Source of the DNA: Cepaea nemoralis
Lineage: Eukaryota; Mollusca; Gastropoda; Stylommatophora; Helicidae
DNA: 64,000 nt
Reading direction: 5' to 3'
Assembly (NCBI GenBank): GCA_014155875.1
Contig: JACEFZ010027761.1
Coordinates: 360,001-424,000, forward strand
The notes under the pieces are model-generated. The model was not told the origin of the DNA. It did no database searches and worked only from the letters and a program-made list of their open reading frames with translations. Positions 52,344 through 63,639 of the stretch are shown here, in pieces. A program made the translations under genes and the position numbers. Position 1 is the stretch's first letter; every line of letters starts with the position of its first letter.

Positions 52344-53689
52344 TACGAGAGTCAGTCAATAAGTAATGCCTCGTAATTTTTTATTCAATAGGCCAAAAAA
52401 AAAGATAACATTCACATTGAAATGAAGCCCTAAGTCTGTACTTCAAAAATTTATTTATCAATGTAGTCTCCGTTATTTGTTAATAGGTTTTCCCCATCTT
52501 CTCAGAAGGGCATGTATCCCCACACAGTAAAAATATTTTTCCTTTTTCCTAAACCACTGGCGTACGGCTCATTTAAGGGTCTCGATGTCCTCAAAGTGAT
52601 GTCCGTGAAGTTCTTCTTTCCGTGGTCCAAACAGATGGAAGTCTGAAGGTGCTAAATCGGGACTGTAAGGGGGATGTGGTAATAATGTCCAGCCAAATTC
52701 TGCAATCGTATTAATGGTGTGTTTAGTGGTGTGTGGCATGGCATTATCGTGCAACAGTAGTGCAGTTTTGGATCTTTGAATAGGTAAAGTCGTCGAAGAC
52801 GCCCTCTAAGCTTCTTCAAAGTTTCAATGTAACGGTCAGCATTCACTGTGTTTCCCTGTTCCAAGAAGTCGAGAAGAATTACACTTTTCTAATCCCAAAA
52901 CACAGGAGGCCATAACTTTCCCCACAGATGGTGACATTTTGAACTTCTTTCATGTTAGTGATGTTGTGTGATGCCTTTCCATTGACTGCCTCTTGGATTT
53001 TGGTTTAAAGAAATGAACCAAAGTCTCATCACCTGTCACAGTAGTTAAAAAAAACCCTCTTCTTCAGTTTCATAATGGTGCAGGAGGTTGATGTTATAGT
53101 TTTCCTTGCTTCTTTATGTCTGTCTGTCAACATTCTGGGTACCCACCATCCACAAATCTTTGAAATAACCCGGGTCTTTAATGATGGTCTGGGCACTGCC
53201 TTTACTAATGGACAAATGGAACACACTTCATCCAGTGTTAGCTGACGGTCACCACGAATGATGTCATCAACTTGATGAATGTTGTGTGGAGTCAATGCGG
53301 TTGATGGACGGCCAGTCCACCTTGTGTCAGCCAGTGAGAATTGACCTACTTCACCTTCATCACAACGACATACCCAATGTCGGACAGTGCTAACATCCAC
53401 TGTTGAATCTCTGTAAACATTACTCAAACGTTTGTGGATGTGAATCAAGGTTTCGCCTTCAGCATTGAGGAATTCTATGACATTACTTTGCTTTAACCAA
53501 ACTTCTTTCGTGATCATTTTTAAACCATTACTGTTGCGCAACCTGTGACTGAAACTAGTTGATATTGATACACAGTGCAGAAGAGTGGGTGAAGAATCCC
53601 GCTAAATTAATAAATTGCACACCAATAAAGTATTTACATAGATACAAAATAGGAGACATTACTTATTGACCGTCCCTTATATTATAAAA
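52344..53689 (-). mobile_element. Mariner transposon, about 1.35 kb
   Basis: Inverted ends: TTACGAGAGTCAGTCAATAAG at left and CTTATTGACCGTCCCTTA at right, in a TA-rich target. The length is normal for mariner. The transposase on the minus strand is frameshifted. Confidence 0.9.
52569..53517 (-). pseudogene. Mariner transposase, frameshifted
   Basis: MITKEVWLKQSNVIEFLNAEGE starts at 53517. The helix-turn-helix part reads ETLIHIHKRLSNVYRDS...VRHWVCRCDEGEVG, then LADTRWTGRP. After a shift the first catalytic Asp is in VTGDETLVHFF near 53030. After another, MHDNAMPHT holds the second and YSPDLAPSDFHLFG the third. The spacing of the last two is 34 residues (D34D), as in classical mariners. At least two frame breaks, so it is inactive. 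Confidence 0.88.
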
Positions 53690-54920
53690 TTCATATTCAT
53701 ATAAAATTTTAAAACCATTGTAACAATCAGACTGTTTTAACATCATTATAAAATTCATATGGTTTAGCACCATTCTAAAATCAAGACTGTTTTAATACCA
53801 TTCTAAATATCAGACATGTTTTAACACCATTCTACAATTCAGACATGTTTTAACACCACTCTGAAGTTCATACTTTTTAAGTACCATTCTTAAATTCAGA
53901 CCTTTTTAAAACCATTCTAAAATTCAGACCACCATTCTGAAAGCCAGTTCAATCCTCAGTTGAGAAAACTATATTTTGAGTTGCGTATGAACTGCCTGGC
54001 CTGTCAATGAATACCAGAAATCTCTCTTGCAGGAAAAGCAAGAACGAAGAGATCTAGACTTCACGACTCATAATGGTTAACACAGGATGTGAGCCAATAC
54101 ACACATAACCGTGTCTGCAATGGCTATAGCAAAGCTGCTTTAATGTTTTATTTTGTTGGCATATTTGGATTACATACTTGTGAACTGTAACATTTTAGTT
54201 TCCTAGCTGAGCATTCTTTGAATTTGTTGTTCATTGATCAAAACTTTGGTCTAAACGCTGGCTTTTATCTTTTTTGTTGTTGTATGTTTAAGCTTCCCAG
54301 TCAGATTCGGTATTCATTCGTGTTCTAAAACATCGTTTCACACCTATTTTAACACCGTCGAGGAGCATCTGGCCAAGTGGTTAGAACACCTGGTTCTCAT
54401 TCGGGAGACCCAATTTCGAATCCTCGGTAAGGTGATGGATTTTTTTTTCTGTCGGGGGCTAAAAGAAAACCCTAACCTGCACAGATCGTAGCGATTGCAC
54501 TAGCCAGGTGGCCTTAATTCCTCAGGTTCAAGACCCTTATGTCCTATACCGCAAGGTACTGTAGGCAATAATAACAGTTTAAAAAAAAACCATCATACAA
54601 GTTGAACTGTTTTGATGGCATTCTAAAAGCCAGTTTGTTTTAACCCAAGATTTAATTATAGGCCTGTTTTAACAGCACTATAAAATTCAGACATGTTTTA
54701 TCACTGTTTTAAAATTTAGAAGTTGTTCTAATGCTTTTTATGTAGTTGTATGGTACAGAGAGTTTTTATGTCTTAAAGACTATCTCATTGAAGCTACAGG
54801 CAGTTGTGAACTTAGGAGTAGATGGGCAGATGTGATTAAAGAAGTGTGGACTTATAGGAATAGAAATGTGGACTTATAGGAATAGAAATGTGGACTTATA
54901 GGAATAGAAGTGTGGACTTA
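53616..54920 (+). repeat. Parental copy of the passenger segment
   Basis: Begins inside the mariner end (53616-53689), then 27-bp ACCATTCTAAAATTCAGACTG units, unique sequence with GCCTGGCCTGTCAATG, the SINE at 54358-54570 and TGGACTTATAGGAATAGAAG units at the end. It is the inverted counterpart of 40191-41474. It is continuous with the complete mariner here, so this is probably the source copy. Confidence 0.9.
54358..54570 (+). mobile_element. SINE family A
   Basis: GAGGAGCATCTGGCCAAGTGG, TTTCGAATCCTCGG and CTGTCGGGGGCTAAAAG. The same insertion is present in the copy at 40540-40740, so it predates the duplication. Confidence 0.88.
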
Positions 54921-54939
54921 TAGGAATAGATCAGTGAAC

Positions 54940-55105
54940 ATCTGATACAGATGGCAATAAAGATGAGATGGTGGACATTGATGGGGCATGTGAGAGCGGA
55001 AACTAGGAAACATAGCAAGGTGTACCACTGATCTTGAACCCGCAGGGAAAGGCTAGGAAGATTAGAGAGACAACAGAAAAAGACGCCAGCAAGAAAGGAT
55101 TGGTT
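54940..55105 (+). mobile_element. LINE 3'-end fragment
   Basis: Reads RWWTLMGHVRAETRKHSKVYH*S*-TRRERLGRLER, a decayed GHV/R-x-W pol C-terminus of the LINEs here. Confidence 0.5.
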
Positions 55106-55109
55106 GCAG

Positions 55110-57135
55110 TGGAATAAAGACACCACAGAAAAGATAATTATGGAGAAGATGTGTTGCAGTTTTGTGCCACAGACAGCCTGGAGGCATGATGTTGATTGCC
55201 ACTGAATGTTTGATTTGTTTGTATTGACATTCACTTTTTCTTTGAAAAAATGAGAAGTCTTCAGTTTTCATTGTAGAACCTTCTGCAAATGGTTTTGTTC
55301 TAAAGCATCTATACAAATGTAGGCCAGTCTCTCTCACTGCCATGTTTCTGAGAATTTTTCGGTGGCAGATTGTTTGCTTTTTCGTTTTGTTTTTTTACCT
55401 GACATTTACAGTAAATTTTGAGACTGCTCCAGATAACATATTTTCATCTATTGTCTTTCAGTCTTCAGTGAGAAACATTTATGAATTGTTAAACATTGTT
55501 ATATTGCTTTTATTTGCTTTTTTAACCGTTACTTGTGAACTGCCAAAGAGATGATCTGTAATTATGTAACATAAAAACAAACCACATTTTAAGTGCATTT
55601 TTGTGCAACACATTAACATAATTCATGAACTTCTGTAAGTATATGCTTGGTAAGGTGGTCTACTGTATGTATATCATACAAACATTTGATTACCGTAAAA
55701 TCTCCTGTATAATATGCACAGATATTTGATTTACCCCAGTGTTAGAAAGTAGTTCACCTAGCTTACTTTCAACCGTATTGTTGATTTAATACTCGCACAC
55801 AACTTGGGCTAGAGTTCTAGTGAAAAAATTTGAGTAAAGATTGTGCGAGGTATGCACTAGATGTTACTACATCATTGGATGGAGGTCATCTTTAGATGTT
55901 TTGTTTCACATGGAAAAATGATCAAATCTCAACACTGCCATTTGAACTGTGTTATCATGATTCTAGCATGGTATATAATGTTGTATGAACAAATGCTGTA
56001 CACATTATGCTTGAAACATGGTAAACAATATTGTATAAGCAAATGTTGTACACCTTGTATTGAAGCATAGTTATACAATGTTGTATGAACAGATGTACAC
56101 ATTGTATTTGGAGGATGGCACACAATGTTGTATGAAAAGATGTACACATTGTATGTGAAACATTGTATATAATGTTGTATGAACAAATGTTGTATGGAGG
56201 GATATCCTCAGTAGAGTTGATCCAAAACACCAAAGACCAAGAACAGTAAATACCTATGCCAATTGATAAGGCACATGATGATGGCTATAACTGCCTGCTG
56301 AAAGCCATAGCTGGGGGAAAATGTGCAAGATGAAGACAACAACAGTTTCATTGCAGGAAATTATTAAGAGCTTGGCAGGACAGAAATATGTTTGCGTTGT
56401 CTATGTTCGATGTTGCTGGGGACATTTGCATCGCAGCCAAGCCTTGATATGGAGATGGTACATGAACTGATGTATGTAACATCATGTGAAAGTTATCGCT
56501 CTTGTTGCTTGGCGGGATGAGATAGGCAGGAAAGAAATATGTGTGCGTTGTCTTTGTTGGAAATAGGTATTACTGGGGACATAAGCAGCACAGCCAAGTT
56601 TTGATGTAGAGATGGTAGATGGACGTATTATGTAAGATCATGTGAGAGTTATCACTCTTGTTGCTTGCCAGGTCTTGTTGGCAGGATGAGACCTCTATAC
56701 TTATGTTTTGTTTTTACTTTTTATTGCTACATTTCATGTAAATGAAAGTCTGTTCATGTGAAATGTTTTGTGGAACTTACTTTACTGTTAACATTTGTTA
56801 CTGTAGCAAATGTTTTTATTAATATTGAAGTTATCTGATTATTCTTGTTACTGAAGAAATGTCAAAACACTTTGTGAAGACATACTGTTTCTTACATGGT
56901 AAATTATGATTAATTTTACCTGCAGAATGGGACTGGTTTTGTTGCTTACACGGTGAACGTTTGAAGGGTGGACAGAGGTTATGTAATATAGTTGACCTAC
57001 AACAGACTGCTACAAACTGACACAGTTCACAATTGTTGAATCAAAGCTGGAGTTTTTTTACTTCATTTGTGGCAGTCACAGGTGGAAATCACATAGGCGT
57101 ATTTATCATCAGTGTTAAAAATTAGTTGCATATCC
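55110..57135. other. No gene seen; two tandem repeat patches
   Basis: ATTGTATAAGCAAATGTTGTACAC-type 28-bp units at 55970-56200, and a direct duplication of about 125 bp (AGAAATATGTTTGCGTTGTCT...GTTATCGCTCTTGTTGCTT) at 56380-56515 and 56535-56670. The 55342-55554 frame is hydrophobic but has no family likeness. Confidence 0.55.
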
Positions 57136-57139
57136 TTAG

Positions 57140-57350
57140 CAGGACGTGGCAGTCAACCCCAGCATTTTTTGGCTATTTGTGATTTCTTGGCAAGTTTACA
57201 TTTCAGTAGTTTGCCATTGCTTTCTGAATGACCAGCACTCATACCATTGTTTGAAACACCAGCGCAAGGCTGGTCTTCTCCCAAATTACCCGCAGCTGTG
57301 AACGTGGCAGGCAGGATTACGAATTGTGCTCGTAGGCCTTCGCCACAGAA
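57140..57350 (-). mobile_element. SINE family B, antisense
   Basis: GTCAACCCCAGCATTTTTTGGC, CAGTAGTTTGCCATTGCTTTCTGAATGACC and GGATTACGAATTGTGCTC mirror the family B body and head. Confidence 0.8.
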
Positions 57351-57582
57351 CCGGTATCGTCAAGGTACTATGTGGGAATTCAGCTCTCCTACACTTCAAC
57401 ATCTGCTAAGACTGAGCACACATGGCTGTGTTCTGAGTGCTGAGATGTTGATTTTAGTGGAGCAATCAATAAATCAGTTGAACTTTACTTAAATATAGAA
57501 GCTGTACACAAATCATTATTTGTATTATTCAGTGTACAGAGTTGAACATGTATTCATTCATTCATTCAGTATCATGTCCCTT

Positions 57583-57665
57583 TCAGAACCTCGCTCCCAT
57601 AACAACCTACTTGGAAACTTCTCAGTCATAAGCAAGATGTCCCACATCCCTTACACCCATCTGGA
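57583..57665 (-). mobile_element. LINE 3'-end fragment
   Basis: CAGAACCTCGCTCCCATAACAAC, AAGCAAGATGTCCCACATCC and CACCCATCTGGAGAT match 23210-23300 of the RT LINE. Confidence 0.8.
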
Positions 57666-57669
57666 GATT

Positions 57670-58470
57670 ACATATGCTTTATTGAATTTTCTACTTGAGA
57701 TGAATTCATTGAATTTTGTTCTTGTTATTGCTTCATTCAGTCTTGTATGTCTGTTGTATACCAACTTTGTTGATTGAGTTGTATCCACCCACAAACTAAT
57801 GCTGATGGCATTTACAGATCTTCTAGTTTCATGTTCTTGATTTTGTTTGATCCAATAGGAACAACAACAATGCTTGAATTCTGAGCAATAAACATTTGTG
57901 TTACAATGGTGGGCTTGTTTCTTGACTTTCTTTGACAATTTATAATTCTTCACAACACAACACACACCCACAAAATAAAAGGATCTGGATAGAGTCAGGG
58001 GAGGAAAAAGGCAATGATGAATAGACAATTTCAGTGGTACGCTAACTAGTCATGGGTGTAATGTAGTCAAGGCAACACATCTGGCTTTCTGGCGCAAGCG
58101 GAGTCGCCCACACCCATTCTTGTGTTAACCAGCAAGTGGAAACGAGACACCATCCAGCTGGGGTAGTGAAAGCATGTCACTTGTCATGAATCTCTTTCGA
58201 AAAAACTTTTTCATAGAACAGTTGAGAAACATTGGGGGAGTCAAAGGAAATTCTTCTGTGAGAACATCAAAGAATGGACAGGTGAGGACAAATGTGAAAG
58301 AGGAAAGCAATGGAAATCCTATTGTAAGAACATATTTGAATTGAATCAAGAACTAACATCAGCACTCAAGACATTTGTATACATGCTCCACCCTCATCTG
58401 CAACAGCCAGTGAAGAGTCCTAAATCAATGGCACCAGTAGCAGTCTTATTTTATGTCCGTCTGGTCTTTC
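57670..58470. other. No gene seen
   Basis: Unique sequence with no recognised element. GTCTCGTTTCCACTTGC antisense near 58130 has no match in the window. Confidence 0.4.
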
Positions 58471-58471
58471 C

Positions 58472-58830
58472 TCAGAGTTTGGAGTGTTGGCCAGATCCTC
58501 TGGCCACTCCCTGCAGCACATGATTCCAAAGCCCCCTGACCACATCTGCCTTATCATGCTCCATTATCCCAGCAAGCGGTGCAGATCCAGCCAATCTGTC
58601 CGCCTGCTCGTTTCCCACCACACCAGTATGACCTGGGGGGAAAATCCTACAGATGCTCTCTAGTTTCGACTGTTGAATGCACACCTGCCACTCTGTCCAA
58701 AGCATGTCTTCTTCATCTTTCTCATCATACTTTGTGAGTCACAATCACAACATGCGTTTGCTGTTTTCTAGCCAGCGGAACGCTGCCATGACTGCCTCAA
58801 CCTCCCAACTCTGATCAGCCTGAGCCATTA
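58472..58830 (-). pseudogene. LINE RNase H fragment
   Basis: LWTEWQVCIQQSKLESICRIFPPGHTGVVGNEQADRLAGSA carries the last RNase H motif; upstream pieces (ADQSWEVEAVMAAF-like) are broken. Same domain as 14072-14965 but a different subfamily. Confidence 0.8.
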
Positions 58831-59429
58831 AATGTGTGGCAGTGAATCATGGAATGTGAGCAAACAAGTAATTAAGTGCTTGGAGACAGTGGAGATGTTG
58901 TTCTTGAGATGAATGTTGTAAATACCTAGGGCTGCCAGAGTAACTAACAACAATTGACTGGAAAAAGCTAATTAAAGTAGAACATTATATGCAATTACAA
59001 TGGTAAGTTAATAAGTAAGTCACAAATGGCTGTAGAAAAACAACTAAGTATGATACATTGTCTCTTTATTTCTCAACTTAATTTCCACCAACAATGATGC
59101 ACTTATCTCATCGTTTTATCAGGCCTCCTAAACCGGCTGCATATAACTGCATGCTCTGTTTTCTAAACCACGTTTTCACTTCACATTCAACTTCGGCGTC
59201 ATTTGCGAAATGTCTCCCACCAAGGTGGGTTTCCTGTTTCTGCTGACAAATGTTTGTTCCGTAAAGCGGTGCACAGCTGGGTAGAAAAAGTTAAGAGGGG
59301 GAGTCAATAAGTAAGTCACACAATTCTGTGGGATGACAGGTAGATGAAAACAAAACACACAGTTCTATGCAGCCGGTTCAACTATATATAAGCCCATGGC
59401 AGATTCGGGAAGTCATGGGTTTGTTTCCA

Positions 59430-59590
59430 AACACAGCCATTCGGTTCACGAGTACAGTTTTCTCAGAGACTCCTGGGGGTCATCGCTGAGCTGCGGAGTT
59501 CGTACTTTGTGTGACACTTTCGGTAAGTAAGTAGAAAAAGACCGAGCCTCATGGGATAAATCCAATGTAATGACATTGAATCTCTCTCTC
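59430..59590 (+). mobile_element. SINE family D, 3' part
   Basis: TTCGGTTCACGAGTACAG, AGAGACTCCTGGGGGTCATCGC and GTGTGACACTTTCGG match 4780-4870. Confidence 0.75.
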
Positions 59591-59934
59591 ACTTGTATAA
59601 ACCCATTTATTTCTATCAGTGATCCATGTATCAAGATGGCCATACATATTTCTCTGTGTTCAATGCTGGTATGTTTGTATATTGCTCTTCTGCGTATAGT
59701 CCATGCCGTGTGGCATTGATCATCACGTCTGCCCACAACTTTCTGTCTCACACACTGCCAATAATTTCTGATATATTGATGTTTCTTGGTTAATGATGTA
59801 TTCGTTTTTGTCTTCATCGCTGTTTCATAATATGGGGCATGTATCTGTATAATGGTTGTAGTTTTACTGCTTTCTTTAATCTGTATTGATATTGTACTCT
59901 TATATAAATTTGGACCTTTTCAGGATTTAATATA

Positions 59935-60270
59935 GAACCCTGTGTGTAAGCGGGACATGATTGATACAGGCGTTGATAATGCACATTGGGAGCATGTCGC
60001 CGCTGAACGTTTTGCGTAGAGGGCAAATATCAGAAATGGAATAAAGACAAAGGAGAAAATTATTGCAGATAAGTCACGCACTGAGTGTGTGAGACGTAAG
60101 ATGGTGCATGATGGTGGAAATGACCATGTGTTCACATGCATCCACTGTGAAAAAACATTTACAGTGCAAATTGGCCTTATCAGTTGTATTCGCTACCGCC
60201 ATGGGTTGTAGTTATTATGCCTTTTTGGAGCACAAACTATCGTCTGTCAAGACAACAAGGTGCCAATGAT
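59935..60270 (+). mobile_element. Zinc-finger LINE, 3' end
   Basis: CKRDMIDTGVDNAHWEHVAAER, KTKEKIIADKSRTECVRRKMVHDGGNDHVFTCIHCEKTFTV and the same 3' UTR (GTCAAGACAACAAGGTGCCA) as 25741-26100. A TAG replaces Trp in one place. Confidence 0.88.
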
Positions 60271-60586
60271 TGATTGATAAATATAGAACCCGCTCTAGTT
60301 TTAGCCTGTGCTCGTTGATCGACACCATTCCATATAACGTAATTTTCATGAATTTGTTTTGTTTTTTGCTCCTTTTTCCTCATGTTTGTGAGTCCTCATA
60401 TTTAGATTTTAAAAATGTTTTCATGAACTCTACTAGTGCTGGTTCTTTATCTCCTGGTCCACTAACATTCCGAGCCCCAGATATCAACTGTTTCGTACTT
60501 TAGCTGTTATTGTTCACTTGTTCAATGTTATGAAAAAAAGTATCCAAGACCAGGTAAGAAATGATGTTATTAGACAGATAGTGGGA

Positions 60587-61165
60587 TCAACATCTTGTGC
60601 CACATATATGAGTTGAGCTAAGAACTGACATCACTGCACTCAGGACATTCCCCTTGTTCAACAGCCAGTGAAGAGTCACACTACTAATCGTTCCCACCGC
60701 TGTCTGATTGAAAGTTCTCCTGGTCTTCACTCTCAGTTTTGAGATTCTATTAGAACTCTTGCCAATCCCCTGCAATCTCATTCTTTCCATATACGGGTTC
60801 TCAATCTGTTCCCCCGCCTTCTCCACCTGGTCCCACAGGAGCACGACCACCTCTCCTATGTCCATAGGAAATAGACCACCAAGAGGTGCATTCCCTGTCA
60901 GCCTATCAGCCTGTTCAATCCCCCACACTCCCGCATGGCCAGGGCAAAAACTCCATACAATTCTCACAATCTGTGACCTCTGAAGCGAGGTGAGCCATTC
61001 CACATGAAATATTCCTTTCTTCACCTTACTAAGATACTCCTTGAGTCCATGGTGAGGACAATGTGTGTTGCAGTGGTCTCCTCTAACCAACGGAATTCTG
61101 CTGTTACTGCCTCCACCTCTATTCTCATGCTGGAGGTCGTTTGGGAGGACTGATAAAACGATGGG
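60587..61165 (-). pseudogene. LINE RNase H fragment
   Basis: IVRIVWSFCPGHAGVWGIEQADRLTGNAPLGG and the tail QTAVGTISSVTLHWLLNKG. Upstream motifs (MRIEVEAVTAEF, TMDSRSILV) lie in another frame. The conserved Asn of GNEQAD is Ile here. Inactive. Confidence 0.85.
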
Positions 61166-61309
61166 ATAAGTGCATCAATGTTGGTGGAAATTGTTGAGAA
61201 ATAAAGGGACAATGTATGTATAAAAATAAACTGGTTTCAAGTTGTTAATCATATTTAGTTAGTTTTCTACAGCCATTTGTGACTTACTTATTAACTTACC
61301 CTCGTATAA

Positions 61310-61740
61310 TACATGTCTGCTACCATGTTAAGAACAGGTCATAACTGTAACACCCTGCTTCCTATTTTCCGCCATCCATTTTTGTTTGGTACAAACCAAC
61401 TTTCTGTTTCGCACTGATTCTCTGAAGTCAATAAACAACGCAAGCTTGAAATATATTACTTTATTTTGTCAATAAAACATTTCACACCACTATTTTCTTG
61501 ACTTGTTGACATCAATCAATATTACTAGGTGTAGCAAAGGCAACATTAGTTAACACAAGTATAACAAAGACATTATTTATGCACATGTAAACTTAATCTG
61601 AATAAACAGTCAAAGAACCACTTTCTGCAATCACGATTTGCATTGAATAAGCGTAGAGGTGTCGATTTCTGGACTAAATCGTAGCTGGGGATGCATTTTA
61701 CGAAGATAAAATCAGATGTAAGATTTTAGAAGTAAAAAAA
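61310..61740. other. No gene seen
   Basis: AT-rich sequence with no ORF or recognised element. Confidence 0.4.
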
Positions 61741-62050
61741 AAAAAGGCATCATCATCATCATGTGCCTTGTCAGAAAGCATAGGCATTTCAATCTATCTA
61801 CAGGGAGACGTTCTGTCTAAGACTATCTGTGTTCTGGATCAACTCTATTAACATTCCTTAATGCCACCATCTTTGACCATCCAACATTTGTCTTCTCTTT
61901 GTCTGCCTCTGCCACTTTTACTGCTGATATTTCCAGTTGCCACGATTTTCTCCAGTTCCTCTCTTCTCTTCACATGGCCAAAACAACACTAACTCTTTCT
62001 AATAGTTGCATATCATGTTCTTCTTTGATTAGCCTTTTTCCAGGAAATTG
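61741..62050 (-). mobile_element. LINE 3'-end fragment with (ATC)n tail
   Basis: ATCATCATCATC tail at left, then an antisense GHVKRREELEKIVATGNISSK-like C-terminus. It is related to 13345-13615. Confidence 0.7.
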
Positions 62051-62062
62051 TTGTGGTATTTG

Positions 62063-62535
62063 CAATGAAACGAGAAAAAGAGTGCTGAAGTGCTACATAG
62101 AACCTGTACTATCGATTTTATAGAACCTGTACTTTTGTATGGATGTGAAGCGTGGACAATGAGCAGTCAAGCTGAAAAACATCTGATAGCTGTAGAAATG
62201 TGGTTTCTGAGGAAAATGCAAAGAATACCATGGACAGACCGAAAAACCAATGAACAAGTCCTTCAATAAACAAATGAAGATCGTAAACTGATTAGAGTCA
62301 TTAGACAGTCAAAATTTTTTGGGCATGTTATGAAAAGAAATGACTTGGAGAACTTGGTGACAACTGGCAAGATCAAAGGGAAGAGACCAAGGGGAAGATC
62401 GAGAAGTAAATATCTGTGGCCACTTGGCATGGTCGAGACAGGAACACTGAGCTGATCCACGACTCTGGTGACTGAGTGAGATGGCAAAACATGATCGCCC
62501 ACGCTTATCGGCATGGCACATGATGGATGGATGGA
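62063..62535 (+). mobile_element. LINE pol C-terminus with (GGAT)n tail
   Basis: ETRKRVLKCYIEPVL, FLYGCEAWTMSSQAEKHLIAVEMWFLRKMQRIPWTDRKTNEQ, a TAA, then FFGHVMKRNDLENLVTTGKIKGKR. The same family as 38345-39100, with stops and a short duplication (TAGAACCTGTACT, 62097 and 62121). Confidence 0.85.
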
Positions 62536-62710
62536 TTATATAAGATATTCTCATCTTCTGGAAAGCAGCTTCTGCTGGGTCTATTCTGCTCTTATCCTCG
62601 GTTGTGCATTCTTCATCTGACGTTATGATTGCGGCCCCCCCCCCCCCCCCCCCCACCGAATATTTGAATTTATTTATCCGATAAAGAATATCTGCAGCAA
62701 AGAACCTCAA
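62536..62710 (-). mobile_element. LINE RT fragment joined to an inverted tail; C18 run
   Basis: The minus strand reads AAIITSDEECTTEDKSRIDPAEAAFQKMRI, which precedes the 62063 segment in an intact element but lies downstream and inverted here. Includes a C run at 62633-62654. Confidence 0.72.
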
Positions 62711-62944
62711 TGGCTCGGAACGCTGAAGAAGAAGAAGAAGATAAAGAATGTTTCCTTACACTGTAATACCACATTTTAGTATTATCTTTCTCTTTGAAAT
62801 AACTGTTTTCTTTTCTGAATATTCAAGGAATGTTCCTTTCTGGCAGACTGTTACTACAATGTCCAACAGTTGTTACAGGTCTTTTGAATTGTGCTATCAA
62901 TACTGTGTCATCTGCGTAACACAGATTGCTGACATCTGTTCACT

Positions 62945-63225
62945 CACCTTGAACTCAAGCCTAGTCCATACACGTGCTACTACTTCTAGTGTACTGGACT
63001 AATTTTATGTGTGGATTATCTTTCAATATTTTCAGTGTCACTCACTATCAGACGAACTCACTCCGACTTCAGAAGTAGTTGTAATTTATGTCCCTAAATC
63101 AAGTATGAGAAGTCAACATTTTAGCCCAACTGACCAGTGTAGGGGTTGAACCCAATACCTCAGCATAAGCACACCAGATGTTTCAGAAAGAGTGTTCTTA
63201 TCCATTTGGCCTTGTTGACCTATTA
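62945..63225 (-). mobile_element. SINE family E, antisense
   Basis: GGTCAACAAGGCCAAATGG head, GGGTTCAACCCCTACACTGG B box, GGAGTGAGTTCGTCTGATAG and GGACTAGGCTTGAG on the minus strand. Confidence 0.88.
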
Positions 63226-63392
63226 TAACATTGAACATGTATTTCTAGTCTATCTTTGGTCTCTGTCAATATTATTTCACTACAGACAGACAGGAGATCC
63301 AGTGACAAAATACTTACTGCTGGCTTTATCTGTGTTCATAACAGTCACATTTTAGTCAATATTTGAACTCCTGCCATTTGTTTCCGCTGTTC

Positions 63393-63625
63393 TCCCTGGT
63401 CGAGGGGTTAGCAGCTTTCTCCGTAACCCCGAATACTCTCGTGGTTGACGTGAGCGCACGAGAAATGGAAGCGTTTCGAGTCGTGCCAGTGACTTATGAG
63501 AGTATGAAGCCGGTCGCTCAGAAAGCAATGGCAAACTACTGAGCGTAATCTTACCAAGAAATCAACAATCAGCTGAAAGATGCTGATGTTGACAGCGATG
63601 TCCTGTAAAGTATATGCAAAAAAAA
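63393..63625 (+). mobile_element. SINE family B
   Basis: GAAGCCGGTCGCTCAGAAAGC, ATGGCAAACTACTGAGCG and GTTGACAGCGATGTCCTGTAAAGTATATGC, with a poly(A)-rich end. Confidence 0.82.
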
Positions 63626-63639
63626 ACAACAACCAAAAA

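Larger units (their letters stand above)
58994..61308. mobile_element. Mariner-like inverted ends around nested LINE debris
   Basis: GTAAGTTAATAAGTAAGTCACAAATGG at 58996 is mirrored by CCATTTGTGACTTACTTATTAACTTACCCTCG ending near 61308. Inside, 59050-59360 holds relic mariner-type sequence and another TAAGTAAGTCACA end (59300), followed by SINE and LINE pieces. It may be an old mariner split by later insertions. Confidence 0.6.

Noticed and set aside
55342..55554. Hydrophobic 70-residue frame (possible small membrane protein)
   Set aside because: T-rich DNA gives Phe/Leu/Val codons by default; there is no homology or splice context.
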